IMG/VR virus record: IMGVR_UViG_3300020453_000690
Location: 1 to 29,080 of that record
Strand: one strand, 5' to 3'
Length of the DNA stretch: 29,080 nt
Source of the DNA: a virus
Shown here piece by piece: positions 1-6,806 of this stretch (its first letter is position 1; the number at the start of each line of letters is the position of its first letter). The notes beneath the pieces were generated by a model, which was not told the origin of the DNA, ran no database searches, and saw nothing but the letters and a program-made list of their open reading frames with translations. Position numbers and translations under genes: made by a program.

Positions 1-2
1 AT

Positions 3-413
3 ATTTGTTTAGGAATACATGCTGGTGATCATGCTATTTATCCTGATTGTAGACAAGAATTTAGAGATGCAGATGATGCAGCCTTTAGAATTGGTAATTG
101 GGAAGCGGAGAGAGTAGGTTACTTTACTCCTTATTTAGATACAGATAAATTAGGTATTTTAAAAGATGGATTGGTATTATGTCAGGAATTGGGTCTGGAA
201 TTTGATGAAGTTTATTCCAGAACTAATACTTCTTATAAGCCTTTTGCTAGTGGGAACAGTGATTATAAATCTGCTTCTTCTGTTGAACGAATTGAAGCGT
301 TTATTGCTTTGGGTCGTCCGGATCCCGTTCAATATGAAGATGAAACTGGTCCAGTGGCTTGGGAAGTAGCTAGAGATTCTGTAGCAAAGGTATTAGCTGA
401 ACATTCAGCATAG
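3..413 (+). CDS. queC: 7-cyano-7-deazaguanine synthase QueC, C-terminal part (5' truncated by window)
   Basis: QueC converts 7-carboxy-7-deazaguanine (CDG) plus ammonia and ATP into preQ0. The frame is open from the window edge, so only the last 136 residues are seen and the N-terminal ATP PP-loop lies outside. The opening block GIHAGDHAIYPDCRQEF is a QueC signature, and the C-terminal part ending VERIEAFIALGRPDP matches the family's Arg-rich tail (R...AF...G..DP). Oddly, where bacterial QueC has four zinc-binding Cys (SCY, then CGxC..C), this protein reads TSY and SGNS...S around 231-280, so all four appear to be Ser. queD, queE and folE follow within 3.5 kb, which completes preQ0 synthesis. 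A tRNA gene begins 6 nt after the stop. Confidence 0.9.
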   Translation: MCLGIHAGDHAIYPDCRQEFRDADDAAFRIGNWEAERVGYFTPYLDTDKLGILKDGLVLCQELGLEFDEVYSRTNTSYKPFASGNSDYKSASSVERIEAFIALGRPDPVQYEDETGPVAWEVARDSVAKVLAEHSA

Positions 414-419
414 TACAAT

Positions 420-490
420 TGTCTCATGGTGTAACGGTAGCACAGCTGGTTTTGGTCCAGCTAGTTAAGGTTCGAATCCTTATGAGACTA
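420..490 (+). tRNA. tRNA-Gln (anticodon TTG)
   Basis: A complete cloverleaf can be drawn. Acceptor 420-426 pairs with 483-489, D stem GTG/CAC 429-431/441-443, anticodon stem 445-449/457-461 with loop TTTTGGT (anticodon TTG at 452-454, reads CAA/CAG), T arm 466-482 with loop TTCGAAT. The first acceptor pair is a T-T mismatch (420/489), leaving 6 good pairs; discriminator A490. No CCA is encoded. A weak 1-72 pair is normal for tRNA-Gln, since GlnRS opens it, so the mismatch need not mean decay. CAA is a preferred Gln codon in this A+T-rich window, so the tRNA may supplement translation. Confidence 0.93.
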
Positions 491-504
491 CTAAATTAAA
501 TAAA

Positions 505-699
505 ATGAGAAACTTTATAGAGTTTTTATTAATATGGATTAGTCAAAATTTGGCTATACCATTTTGGGTTGTAGGACATATTCATTTATCAATTCATGAT
601 TTCCATGATGTAGTAGAAATAGTTTCTTCTTTAGGTATGAATATGATTGTAGCAGTAGGATTTGTAATAGATTATAGAAATCAAAATAAAAAGGTATGA
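505..699 (+). CDS. Small two-helix membrane protein, unknown function
   Basis: A 64-aa protein with two hydrophobic stretches (about residues 5-25 and 43-58) separated by a His-rich, acidic linker (GHIHLSIHDFHD) and ending in a basic tail (RNQNKK). The start is ATG in an A-rich context with no Shine-Dalgarno. It begins 15 nt after the tRNA and overlaps the next small membrane gene by 4 nt. I do not recognise a family. Two helices with a charged tail would also fit a small holin-like protein, but the position in a nucleotide-metabolism block gives no support for lysis. Confidence 0.6.
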   Translation: MRNFIEFLLIWISQNLAIPFWVVGHIHLSIHDFHDVVEIVSSLGMNMIVAVGFVIDYRNQNKKV

Positions 700-893
700 T
701 AGATATTGATGGTATAAAAAAAGATAGAGAAAATTTAGAACATATGCCTAATCAAAAATGGCATCAAATTGTAAGTTTTATAAAATCCGGCTTTAGATTA
801 GCTGGTTATGGACTTCTACTATATTCCGTGCCTATTGCAGTAGGGGTTCTTATATTTAGTGAGATAATAGGTATAATAGAAGAATTAGTATGA
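696..893 (+). CDS. Small single-helix membrane protein, conserved phage type
   Basis: A 65-aa protein with a charged N-terminal third (residues 1-25) and a C-terminal hydrophobic region (about 32-60) that includes IKSGFRLAGYGLLLYS. It overlaps the preceding membrane gene (ATGA) and the following thioredoxin gene (ATGA at 890-893), so all three are probably translated as one coupled unit. The sequence resembles short uncharacterised membrane proteins I associate with marine T4-like phages, but I cannot name a family or role. It may anchor a peripheral partner at the inner membrane (inference). Confidence 0.65.
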   Translation: MIDIDGIKKDRENLEHMPNQKWHQIVSFIKSGFRLAGYGLLLYSVPIAVGVLIFSEIIGIIEELV

Positions 894-1138
894 AACAAAT
901 TATATATTTTACAGCAAAATGGTGTGGTCCTTGCCAAACATTAGGACCAATTATGGAAGGTCTTTCTGGTGAATTAAATGTTAGAAAAGTAGATGTTGAT
1001 CAAGATAGAGAACTTTCAGCTAAGTATGGAATTAGATCAGTTCCTTCATTAGTTTTAGTTAATGAATCTGGTGAGGAAATAAAAAGATCAGTAGGTGTTC
1101 AATCACGTGAAGTAATAAAAGAATGGTATAATGGGTAA
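890..1138 (+). CDS. Thioredoxin
   Basis: An 82-aa minimal thioredoxin. It has the redox motif WCGPC at residues 11-15 and the cis-proline segment SVPSLVLV (Pro52), with the expected beta-alpha spacing (KVDVDQDRELSAKYGIRSVP). It is shorter than the ~105-residue bacterial protein because the N-terminal helix and strand are missing, as is usual in phage versions. It would reduce disulfides; in T4-like phages thioredoxin or glutaredoxin commonly regenerates ribonucleotide reductase, though no reductase lies in this window. It overlaps the upstream gene by 4 nt and queD by 8 nt. A redox role for a neighbouring oxygenase or nucleotide enzyme is possible but unsupported. Confidence 0.93.
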   Translation: MKQIIYFTAKWCGPCQTLGPIMEGLSGELNVRKVDVDQDRELSAKYGIRSVPSLVLVNESGEEIKRSVGVQSREVIKEWYNG

Positions 1139-1595
1139 ATTTCAATCAAGTAAAGTATTTGACGGATTTAGTACAGTGTTCCGTCAGTGGAAAGCAGAAA
1201 CAACACACTGTAGATTTGTTCATGGTTATGGTATTTCATTTAAAGTTTACTTTGAAGGTGACCTAGACGAAAGAAATTGGGTTTGGGATTTTGGAGGAAT
1301 GAAGAGAGCAAAAACCCAAATTGATGGTAAATCCCCTAAAGAATGGATGGATTACATGTTTGATCATACTTTAGTAATTGCTGAAGATGATCCTTATATT
1401 AAAGCATTTCAACAAATGGATACAGCAGGAGTAGCTCAAGTAAGAGTAATACCAGCTACTGGCGCTGAAAAGTTTGCTGAATATATTTATAATAAGCTTA
1501 ATGAGTTCGTTAATACTGAAACTGAAGGTAGAGTTAGAGTTACCAAAGTTAAGTTCATGGAACATGGTAAAAACGCAGCTTGTTACGTAGAATAA
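1131..1595 (+). CDS. queD: 6-carboxy-5,6,7,8-tetrahydropterin synthase-like protein QueD
   Basis: QueD turns 7,8-dihydroneopterin triphosphate, the FolE product, into 6-carboxytetrahydropterin, step 2 of preQ0 synthesis. This 154-aa protein has the nucleophile-type Cys27 three residues before HGYG (31-34), the VWDFGGMK strand equivalent to the family's DF..LK, FDHTLVIAEDDP with the catalytic Asp-His pair, and KFMEHGKNAACY equivalent to the C-terminal Glu motif. The family's zinc motif is normally HGH; here the second His is Tyr33. The upstream His26 next to Cys27 could alter metal binding. I believe phage homologues share this change, which would argue against decay. The gene overlaps thioredoxin by 8 nt and precedes queE. 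Confidence 0.88.
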   Translation: MGKFQSSKVFDGFSTVFRQWKAETTHCRFVHGYGISFKVYFEGDLDERNWVWDFGGMKRAKTQIDGKSPKEWMDYMFDHTLVIAEDDPYIKAFQQMDTAGVAQVRVIPATGAEKFAEYIYNKLNEFVNTETEGRVRVTKVKFMEHGKNAACYVE

Positions 1596-1618
1596 GTTTT
1601 ATATAGTGACTGTAAAAC
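1596..1618 (+). other. Hairpin between queD and queE
   Basis: GTTTTATA (1596-1603) pairs with TGTAAAAC (1611-1618): seven A/T or G/C pairs plus one G-T, with a 7-nt loop. It starts directly after the queD stop and is followed by an A-run (CTTAAAAAAATTAAC) and then the queE start at 1638. There is no T-run, so it is not a classical terminator. It may separate or tune queE expression. It is A+T-rich and could form by chance. Confidence 0.3.
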
Positions 1619-1637
1619 CACTTAAAAAAATTAACAT

Positions 1638-2420
1638 ATGCACAAACAATTAAAAAGAATAGAGGACTATCAAAAGACTCTAGGGGTGTTAGAACTTTAC
1701 ACCGCGGTACAATCAGAAGGTTCAAGACAAGGTTATCCTACAATTGTTGTTAGGACATCAGGATGCACACATAGATGCTATTTTGGAGAAGGTGGATGGT
1801 GTGATTCTTGGTATACAAGTATTCACCCAGAAAAGGGTACTTTTTGTTTCCAAGATATTATAGACATGTATGATGCAAATCCTCATATTAAGGAAATGAT
1901 GCTAACAGGAGGTTCTCCTACAATGCATCCTGCTTTAGTAAATGAACTTACACACTTTGCGAACGATAGAGAAATTTTTATTACGATTGAAACAGAAGGA
2001 TCCCATTTCCTTCCTACCGATTATCCTATTAATTTGCTATCTATTAGTCCTAAGTTTAGCAACAGTATACCAGTGGTGGGAGCTATAACTCCTCAAGGTG
2101 CTGTTGTAGACGAAAAGATGGTTAAGAAACATAATTCAAAAAGAATGAATTTAGAAGCCATTAAACAATCTATTGAGTATCATTCCGATTATCATATCAA
2201 ACCAGTAATAGATAAAGAATTATCTATGATCCCTGAAGTAGATGAAATGATTGAAAAATTAGGAATACCAGCAGAAAAAATATGGGCAATGCCTGCTGGT
2301 GATGATAGAGAGTCATTAATGGAATCTTACCCTATAGTTATGAATTTTGTCAGAGATAAGGGATGGCGTTTTACAGGACGTTCTCATATTATGGCATTTA
2401 ACACTGAAAGATGTGTCTAG
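1638..2420 (+). CDS. queE: 7-carboxy-7-deazaguanine synthase QueE (radical SAM)
   Basis: QueE rearranges 6-carboxytetrahydropterin to CDG, the ring-contraction step before QueC. The 260-aa protein shows YTAVQSEGSRQGYPTIVVRT (a variant of QGEG...G.P..F.R) followed by the iron-sulfur cluster motif C43-x3-C47-x7-C55 and CDSWYT, equivalent to the family's CDT.YT. MLTGGSPTMHP (about residues 89-99) is the SAM-binding glycine region, and FITIETEGS is the next conserved strand. The enlarged spacing between the second and third Cys (YFGEGGW inserted) is an odd feature seen in some QueE subgroups. The ATG is 42 nt after queD; the 3' end overlaps a small ORF. Confidence 0.9.
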   Translation: MHKQLKRIEDYQKTLGVLELYTAVQSEGSRQGYPTIVVRTSGCTHRCYFGEGGWCDSWYTSIHPEKGTFCFQDIIDMYDANPHIKEMMLTGGSPTMHPALVNELTHFANDREIFITIETEGSHFLPTDYPINLLSISPKFSNSIPVVGAITPQGAVVDEKMVKKHNSKRMNLEAIKQSIEYHSDYHIKPVIDKELSMIPEVDEMIEKLGIPAEKIWAMPAGDDRESLMESYPIVMNFVRDKGWRFTGRSHIMAFNTERCV

Positions 2421-2550
2421 AGAAGAAGCATTAGAAATTTTAGAAGAAATAGAGGAAAATGTAGGGGTTTGTTGTGCCATAACAATGGAACCAGACGAAG
2501 TTTTAGTGTTAATAGATAAATTAAAAAGTTATTTAGAAAATGAAGTTTAA
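2413..2550 (+). CDS. Small acidic protein, GTG start
   Basis: A 45-aa protein, MSREEALEILEEIEE at its N-terminus, predicted largely helical and acidic, ending IDKLKSYLENEV. I place the start at GTG 2413, which gives the 8-nt overlap with queE typical of this genome. An in-frame ATG at 2347 would instead force a 74-nt overlap and a different-looking N-terminus. It overlaps the following oxygenase gene by 11 nt. The Cys pair (VCCAI) is the only notable residue feature. No family is recognised; the strong Glu/Leu heptad-like pattern suggests a small coiled-coil or adaptor (inference). Confidence 0.5.
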   Translation: MSREEALEILEEIEENVGVCCAITMEPDEVLVLIDKLKSYLENEV

Positions 2551-3163
2551 CAAAACAATTGGAGTTTACGATAATGTAATTACAGATATCCAATGTGAAG
2601 ATTTAATTAATATTTTTCACTCGGCTGAAAATGATGGTGCTATTAATATTGGTGCTATGGCTGGGGGAGTAGATAAAGCTGTTAAAGATACTACTGATTA
2701 TGATTTACAATTAAATAGTTCATTTGATGGTTCTAGATTAAATCAATTAATAACAGATGTCTTTAATGACGTTTTAAATAATAAATACTTTAATGATTGG
2801 GGATTTGAAGCTGATTATTATCATAGAAGAATTGTTGATGATAAAACGTATTGGCCTTGTTTTAATATTCAAAAATATGTAAAAAATGAGGGTCATTATA
2901 ATGCATTTCATCTTGAGTCTGAGGATATCAATTCTTGTAGTAGAGTATTTGTCTTTATTTTATATCTAAATGATGTAAATGAAGGAGGAGAAACAACTTT
3001 TCTATTTAAAGAAGATGGAGAAGATGATTTCTTTAAAGTAAAGCCTAAAGCAGGTAGATTAGTAATTCACCCTGCTGGTTGGCCGTTTATACATAAAGGT
3101 GAGATGCCTTTAAGTGATGATAAATATATTTTAACAACATGGTTAACGTACAAAAATGAGTAG
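2540..3163 (+). CDS. 2-oxoglutarate/Fe(II)-dependent oxygenase (prolyl 4-hydroxylase-like)
   Basis: A 207-aa double-stranded beta-helix oxygenase of the type common in marine phages. The core reads HYNAFHLES (Fe ligands His124 and probably Glu126), then FILYLNDVNEGGETTF (139-154), the distal His185 in WPFIHKGE, and Lys195 in DKYILTTW as the probable 2-oxoglutarate carboxylate ligand. The usual facial triad is HxD...H; here the middle ligand is Glu. Substrate is unknown: phage members are proposed to hydroxylate proteins or modified nucleobases. It sits between queE and folE, overlapping folE by 8 nt, which hints at a link to base modification, but that is inference. Confidence 0.85.
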   Translation: MKFNKTIGVYDNVITDIQCEDLINIFHSAENDGAINIGAMAGGVDKAVKDTTDYDLQLNSSFDGSRLNQLITDVFNDVLNNKYFNDWGFEADYYHRRIVDDKTYWPCFNIQKYVKNEGHYNAFHLESEDINSCSRVFVFILYLNDVNEGGETTFLFKEDGEDDFFKVKPKAGRLVIHPAGWPFIHKGEMPLSDDKYILTTWLTYKNE

Positions 3164-3845
3164 AAAAAAAATACACAATGATTTAGAGGTAGTACAAGAA
3201 GGTTTTGCAAATGGAGTTGCACCTGGATTTCCTTTAAGTGACAAAGAAAAACAAAAAATGATTAATAAGGCAACTAAAGCCTATGCCAGATTTTTAGAAG
3301 CACTAAAATGTGATTGGCAAAATGATCCAAATTCAGCTGATACACCTCATAGGGTAGCAAAAGCTTATGTAAATGATTTATGGGCAGGTAGATATACAGC
3401 AATGTCTCCCATAACTTCTTTCCCTTCAGATGGTTATGATGGAATTGTAATTGAAAGAAACATTCCACTAACTTCAATGTGTTCACATCACCACCAAACA
3501 ATTGGAGGAGTTGTTCATATTGGCTATGTAGTTGGAGATAATGGTAGAGTAATTGGATTATCTAAGTTGAATAGAATAGTAGAATTGTTTGGAAGGAGGG
3601 GAGCAATTCAAGAACAACTAACATCAGCAATTCATAACGCTGTAGATAAAATATGTGAAAATAATAAAGGAGTTATTGTAACAGTAGTAGGAACACATAA
3701 TTGTGTAAGTTGTAGAGGTGTTAAACATCAAGGTGCAGCTATGGTTACTACAAAAGCAACTGGGGTGTTTAGAGATAATGATAATTTAGCTAGAAAAGAA
3801 TTTTTTGATTCACTAAAAATAAACAATGGCGGACACAACATCTAA
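3156..3845 (+). CDS. folE: GTP cyclohydrolase I
   Basis: Converts GTP to 7,8-dihydroneopterin triphosphate, the first step of both folate and preQ0 synthesis; with queD/E/C present, preQ0 is the likely use. At 229 aa it is close to the E. coli length (222). Zinc ligands are visible as Cys109 and His112 in CSHHH and Cys183 in HNCVSCRGVKHQG; GLSKLNRIVELFGRR (134-148) and QEQLT are the conserved GTP-binding and active-site helices. DTPHRVAKAYVNDLWAG (62-78) is the helical N-terminal signature. All key residues are present, so it should be active. It overlaps the oxygenase upstream by 8 nt and the phosphoribosyltransferase downstream by 20 nt. Confidence 0.96.
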   Translation: MSRKKIHNDLEVVQEGFANGVAPGFPLSDKEKQKMINKATKAYARFLEALKCDWQNDPNSADTPHRVAKAYVNDLWAGRYTAMSPITSFPSDGYDGIVIERNIPLTSMCSHHHQTIGGVVHIGYVVGDNGRVIGLSKLNRIVELFGRRGAIQEQLTSAIHNAVDKICENNKGVIVTVVGTHNCVSCRGVKHQGAAMVTTKATGVFRDNDNLARKEFFDSLKINNGGHNI

Positions 3846-4224
3846 AGTATACATTGAATGGGCTGAAATTCATGAATTAGTAAATATAATTTGTGATAAT
3901 TTAGCTTTATATCCTCATATAGATTCAGTACATGGATTAGCAAGAGGTGGATTAATTCCTGCAGTAATGATTTCTCATCAAAAAGGATTAGATTATGTTC
4001 AGGAAGCTAATATTACTGAAAATACACTTATTGTGGATGATATTTGTGATTCGGGACATACTTTAGATAATGCTCCAGGTTGGTGGTATGCTGTACTTCA
4101 TCATAAACCAAGTGCTAATTTTGAACCTACAATTTGGGGTAAAATAATAAAAGACCAATGGATAGTATATCCTTGGGAAAGAGAAGATTCTGAAACAATA
4201 CAAGATTATTTAAAAAATGAGTAA
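3826..4224 (+). CDS. Type I phosphoribosyltransferase
   Basis: A 132-aa protein with the PRPP-binding motif LIVDDICDSGHTL (68-80), two acidic residues followed by DSGHT, and the N-terminal VHGLARGGLIPAVMISH loop (35-51) of xanthine/guanine-type phosphoribosyltransferases. It is a little shorter than E. coli Gpt (152 aa), and WWYAV...IVYPWE near the C-terminus resembles the Gpt-like hood (VYPWE). Likely activity is moving a purine or pyrimidine base onto PRPP. Its place directly after folE and before a MazG-like protein suggests nucleotide salvage or handling of a modified purine nucleotide (inference). It overlaps folE by 20 nt and the next gene by 8 nt. Confidence 0.86.
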   Translation: MADTTSKVYIEWAEIHELVNIICDNLALYPHIDSVHGLARGGLIPAVMISHQKGLDYVQEANITENTLIVDDICDSGHTLDNAPGWWYAVLHHKPSANFEPTIWGKIIKDQWIVYPWEREDSETIQDYLKNE

Positions 4225-4735
4225 ACAATTAACAATTTTCGATGCAATAAATGGGTATACTGAAGCTCCGCCTTCAGTACCTTTTGTTGACGAAGTAGAA
4301 ATATTTAACGCCACATTTGGCAAAACAAACAATTATGAACCGACGATACCAGAAAAAAAGGAATGGCAATTCGTATACGACTTTGTACTTGAAGAACTGG
4401 AAGAATATAGACAGGCTTGCGAAAACGGAGACATCGTGGAAATTTTGGATGCTTTGTGTGATATTACTTATGTTTCCCTTGGGAACGGGACTATGTTACA
4501 CGGCCTTAAAGATAAGATATGGCCAGCATATCAAGAAGTACAAGCATCAAATTTATCGAAGTCTTGTAGCAATGAGAAGGAAGCCATGGAAACTGTCACC
4601 ATCCGCTCTAAAGAACAAAATGAGCCATGTCACTATGAACAAGTGGGGGAAAGATACGTAGTATATAGAACTAGAGATAGAAAAGTAATGAAATCAATAA
4701 ATTATTTTAAACCTGATTTAAAGCAGTTCTTTTAA
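4217..4735 (+). CDS. MazG-like nucleoside triphosphate pyrophosphohydrolase
   Basis: A 172-aa all-alpha NTP-PPase of the phage MazG/HisE-like type. The metal-binding helices are visible as LEELEEYRQACENGDIVEIL (58-77), with Glu59/60 and Glu62/63, followed by EILDALCD (Glu75, Asp78, Asp82). IWPAYQEVQASNLSK (101-115) is the third helix of the family. The C-terminal segment GERYVVYRTRDRKVMKSINY is a short extension common in phage members. It would hydrolyse an NTP to NMP and pyrophosphate. Roughly 4260-4650 is clearly more G+C-rich and uses different codons (ATC, GTG, CTG, CCG) than its neighbours, suggesting recombination. It overlaps the PRTase by 8 nt and the polymerase by 1 nt. Confidence 0.85.
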   Translation: MSKQLTIFDAINGYTEAPPSVPFVDEVEIFNATFGKTNNYEPTIPEKKEWQFVYDFVLEELEEYRQACENGDIVEILDALCDITYVSLGNGTMLHGLKDKIWPAYQEVQASNLSKSCSNEKEAMETVTIRSKEQNEPCHYEQVGERYVVYRTRDRKVMKSINYFKPDLKQFF

Positions 4736-6438
4736 TGTATATAAAGTGTTACGCAACTAAAATAAAGGGTAATAAATATAAGATTCACCTTTGGGATGAA
4801 TTAGGTTATGATGAAATAGATTATTACAATGCTGCATACCAAGAATGTAGTGAAGCAGATGCTACACATAAAGGTATAAAGGGAGAAAACCTAAGAAAAA
4901 CTACAAAGTGGGATAGGAATGATCCTAATTTACATTTTCATGATATGAAACCTCACCAAAAATATCTTGTAGAAAGATATGGTACTGTAGATGATACACC
5001 TGAGGGACATAAAGAATTATTTTTTGATATTGAGTGTGAAATAGGTGGAGCTTTAACTGAAGAATATATTGAAAGTGCTCCTATGCCTATTACTTCTATA
5101 GCTTGGTGGTATAAACAAAAAGATGAATGGGCTATATTAATTCTAGATAAAAAAGGAGAATTAAAACATACTAAAGCAAGAAATAAAGAAATTATACCTT
5201 GTAAAACAGAAGCTGAATTATTAGCATTGTTTTTAGAACGTTTTAGAGATATTGATCCTGATATTTTAGTAGGTTATAATAGTGATTATTTTGATATACC
5301 TTACTTATATTACAGAATGTGTAATGTTATAGGAGCTGAATGGGCAGATCATTTATCACCTATAAATAAAGTAAATGCTAAAAAAGACAATCAATGGTTT
5401 TTTAAACGAAATCAATTTGTAGATATTATAGGAGTTGAATCTTTAGACTATATGAGATTACATAAAAAGTATAGTTGGAAAGATGAACCAAGTTGGAAAT
5501 TAGATGCTATTGGAGAAAAATATGCTGGTGTAAATAAAATAGAATATGATGGAAATTTGGATCAATTATTTGAAACAGATATCCATAAATTCATTCAGTA
5601 TAACTTTCGTGATGTTGAAATATTAAAGTTATTGGATGAAAAACTACAATATTTAGCATTAACTAAAAATCTATCTCACAAAGGTAAACACAATTATAGT
5701 GAAGTTTATTCTAATAGTGTAACACAAGATGGAGCTATTTCAGCTTATATTTTACATCAAGGATTAATTCCACCCCCAAGACATAAAAATGCTGAAGCTA
5801 AAAAAGGCTATGCTGGGGGTTATTTATTTTGTCCTAAGGCAGGATTGTATAAATATATGTTTGATGAGGATTTAACATCGCTGTATCCATCTATAATTAT
5901 GTCTTTAAACATAGGTAGAGAAACCTTCAAGGGACGTATCATAGATGCAGATGATCGCAATAATAGATTGGGTTTAAACGATTTAAAAGAACGTGATCCA
6001 CAAGAAAAATTACTAGTAGAAAACAAACAAAAGAAACAAGCTTATGTTCCTATTAGTAAATTAATTCAAATGATAGAAGAAAATAATTTATCTATTTCAG
6101 CTAATGGAGCCATGTTTAGTACTGATAATGAATCCTATTTATCTAGTATATTAAATAAATGGTTTGATGAAAGAGTAAAGTATAAGGATGAAATGAAAAA
6201 AGCATTTAAAGCTGGAAATAAAGAAGAAGGTGAATCATTTTATATGAAACAATATACAATGAAAATTTTACTTAATAGTCTTTATGGTGCTACAGCTTTA
6301 CCTGGTTTTAGATATGGATTACCAAAATCAATTTTGAGTGAAGCAATTACGTTAACAGGATGGAGAATTATCCAAGAAAGTGCTTTATGTGCTAATAGAC
6401 ATATGAACAAAGTATTAAGAGGAGAAATTACATTATGA
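4735..6438 (+). CDS. 43A: Family B DNA polymerase, N-terminal fragment (exonuclease plus motifs A and B)
   Basis: A 567-aa N-terminal part of a T4 gp43-like replicative polymerase. Proofreading motifs are Exo I FFDIE (Asp98, Glu100), Exo II VGYNSDYFD (179-187, Asp187) and Exo III YNFRD (289-293, Asp293). Polymerase motif A is DLTSLYPSII (379-388) with catalytic Asp379, and motif B is KILLNSLYG (510-518). The ORF stops after NKVLRGEITL, before motif C. Motif C (DTDS) is in a separate ORF at 7404. Together the parts total 878 aa, against 898 for T4 gp43, so nothing essential is missing. The stop overlaps the next start (ATGA, 6435). The two chains must associate for activity. Precedent: gp43A/gp43B of Aeromonas phages 44RR and 25. 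Confidence 0.95.
   Translation: MYIKCYATKIKGNKYKIHLWDELGYDEIDYYNAAYQECSEADATHKGIKGENLRKTTKWDRNDPNLHFHDMKPHQKYLVERYGTVDDTPEGHKELFFDIECEIGGALTEEYIESAPMPITSIAWWYKQKDEWAILILDKKGELKHTKARNKEIIPCKTEAELLALFLERFRDIDPDILVGYNSDYFDIPYLYYRMCNVIGAEWADHLSPINKVNAKKDNQWFFKRNQFVDIIGVESLDYMRLHKKYSWKDEPSWKLDAIGEKYAGVNKIEYDGNLDQLFETDIHKFIQYNFRDVEILKLLDEKLQYLALTKNLSHKGKHNYSEVYSNSVTQDGAISAYILHQGLIPPPRHKNAEAKKGYAGGYLFCPKAGLYKYMFDEDLTSLYPSIIMSLNIGRETFKGRIIDADDRNNRLGLNDLKERDPQEKLLVENKQKKQAYVPISKLIQMIEENNLSISANGAMFSTDNESYLSSILNKWFDERVKYKDEMKKAFKAGNKEEGESFYMKQYTMKILLNSLYGATALPGFRYGLPKSILSEAITLTGWRIIQESALCANRHMNKVLRGEITL
6424..6434 (+). repeat. Left imperfect direct repeat bounding the polymerase insertion
   Basis: GAAATTACATT at the end of the first polymerase ORF. 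It resembles GAAATGAAACATT at 7401-7413 and shares an exact GAAAT. In both copies GAA is an in-frame codon of the polymerase. A 5-nt exact match is short for A+T-rich DNA, so its significance is uncertain. Confidence 0.4.
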
Positions 6439-6806
6439 AAATAGAAGTATCAAATGGAGAATTGCTAGATAGAATTTCTATTTTAGAATTAAAAAAACTT
6501 AAAATAGATAATCCTTCCAAGTTGGCTAATGTTGAGATGCAGTTTTACAAAATAAATCCTTTATGTGTAAAATTATTTGAAGAAAATGATAGTACTTTAC
6601 AATCTACTTATTTACGTTTAGCTAAAATAAATGGAATACTTTGGGATTTAGAAAATAAAGTAAGAGACCCTAAAATTAAAAATAAAGAATTTGTAAATAC
6701 AAGTAAACTTATTTTTAAATACAATATGGAAAGAAATAGAATTAAAAATGATATTAATATTATCACAAATAGTGATTTTATGGATATTAAAGAATATGAA
6801 TTATAA
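6435..6806 (+). CDS. DUF6165-like protein, inserted in the polymerase gene
   Basis: A 123-aa, mainly helical protein. The N-terminus EVSNGELLDRISILELKKLKI and the later segments LWDLENKVRD, FVNTSKLIFKYNMERNRIKN follow the pattern I know from DUF6165 proteins (EVS.GE..D...IL.IK, then W..E...R, then Y..N..R..IK..I). Biochemical function is unknown; family members often sit among glycosyltransferase and surface-polysaccharide genes in bacteria and marine phages. Here it starts by ATGA overlap with the truncated polymerase ORF and overlaps a sulfotransferase gene by 11 nt. It interrupts the polymerase coding sequence together with that gene. Confidence 0.7.
   Translation: MKIEVSNGELLDRISILELKKLKIDNPSKLANVEMQFYKINPLCVKLFEENDSTLQSTYLRLAKINGILWDLENKVRDPKIKNKEFVNTSKLIFKYNMERNRIKNDINIITNSDFMDIKEYEL

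Noticed and set aside
505-893. Holin pair call for the two small membrane proteins
   Set aside because: Two-helix and one-helix products would fit, but no endolysin or spanin is nearby and they are coupled to thioredoxin and queD.
1596-1637. preQ1-type riboswitch before queE
   Set aside because: A hairpin followed by an A-rich tail is suggestive, but the C-rich loop and the pairing between loop and tail expected of preQ1-I are not there. Listed only as a hairpin.
2347-2412. ATG 2347 as start of the small ORF after queE
   Set aside because: Needs a 74-nt overlap with queE, far longer than others here; GTG 2413 gives 8 nt.
4317-4661. A 114-aa overlapping frame inside the MazG-like gene
   Set aside because: Shadow frame: the MazG reading frame has clear family motifs and the overlapping product shows none.
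5367-5375. T4 late promoter-like TATAAATA in the polymerase
   Set aside because: A single copy inside coding sequence with no gene start near; expected by chance in A+T-rich DNA.
6748-6795. Longer start for the sulfotransferase-like gene
   Set aside because: Would add 16 hydrophobic residues encoded wholly inside DUF6165 coding sequence. ATG 6796 gives the usual short overlap and a family-like N-terminus.
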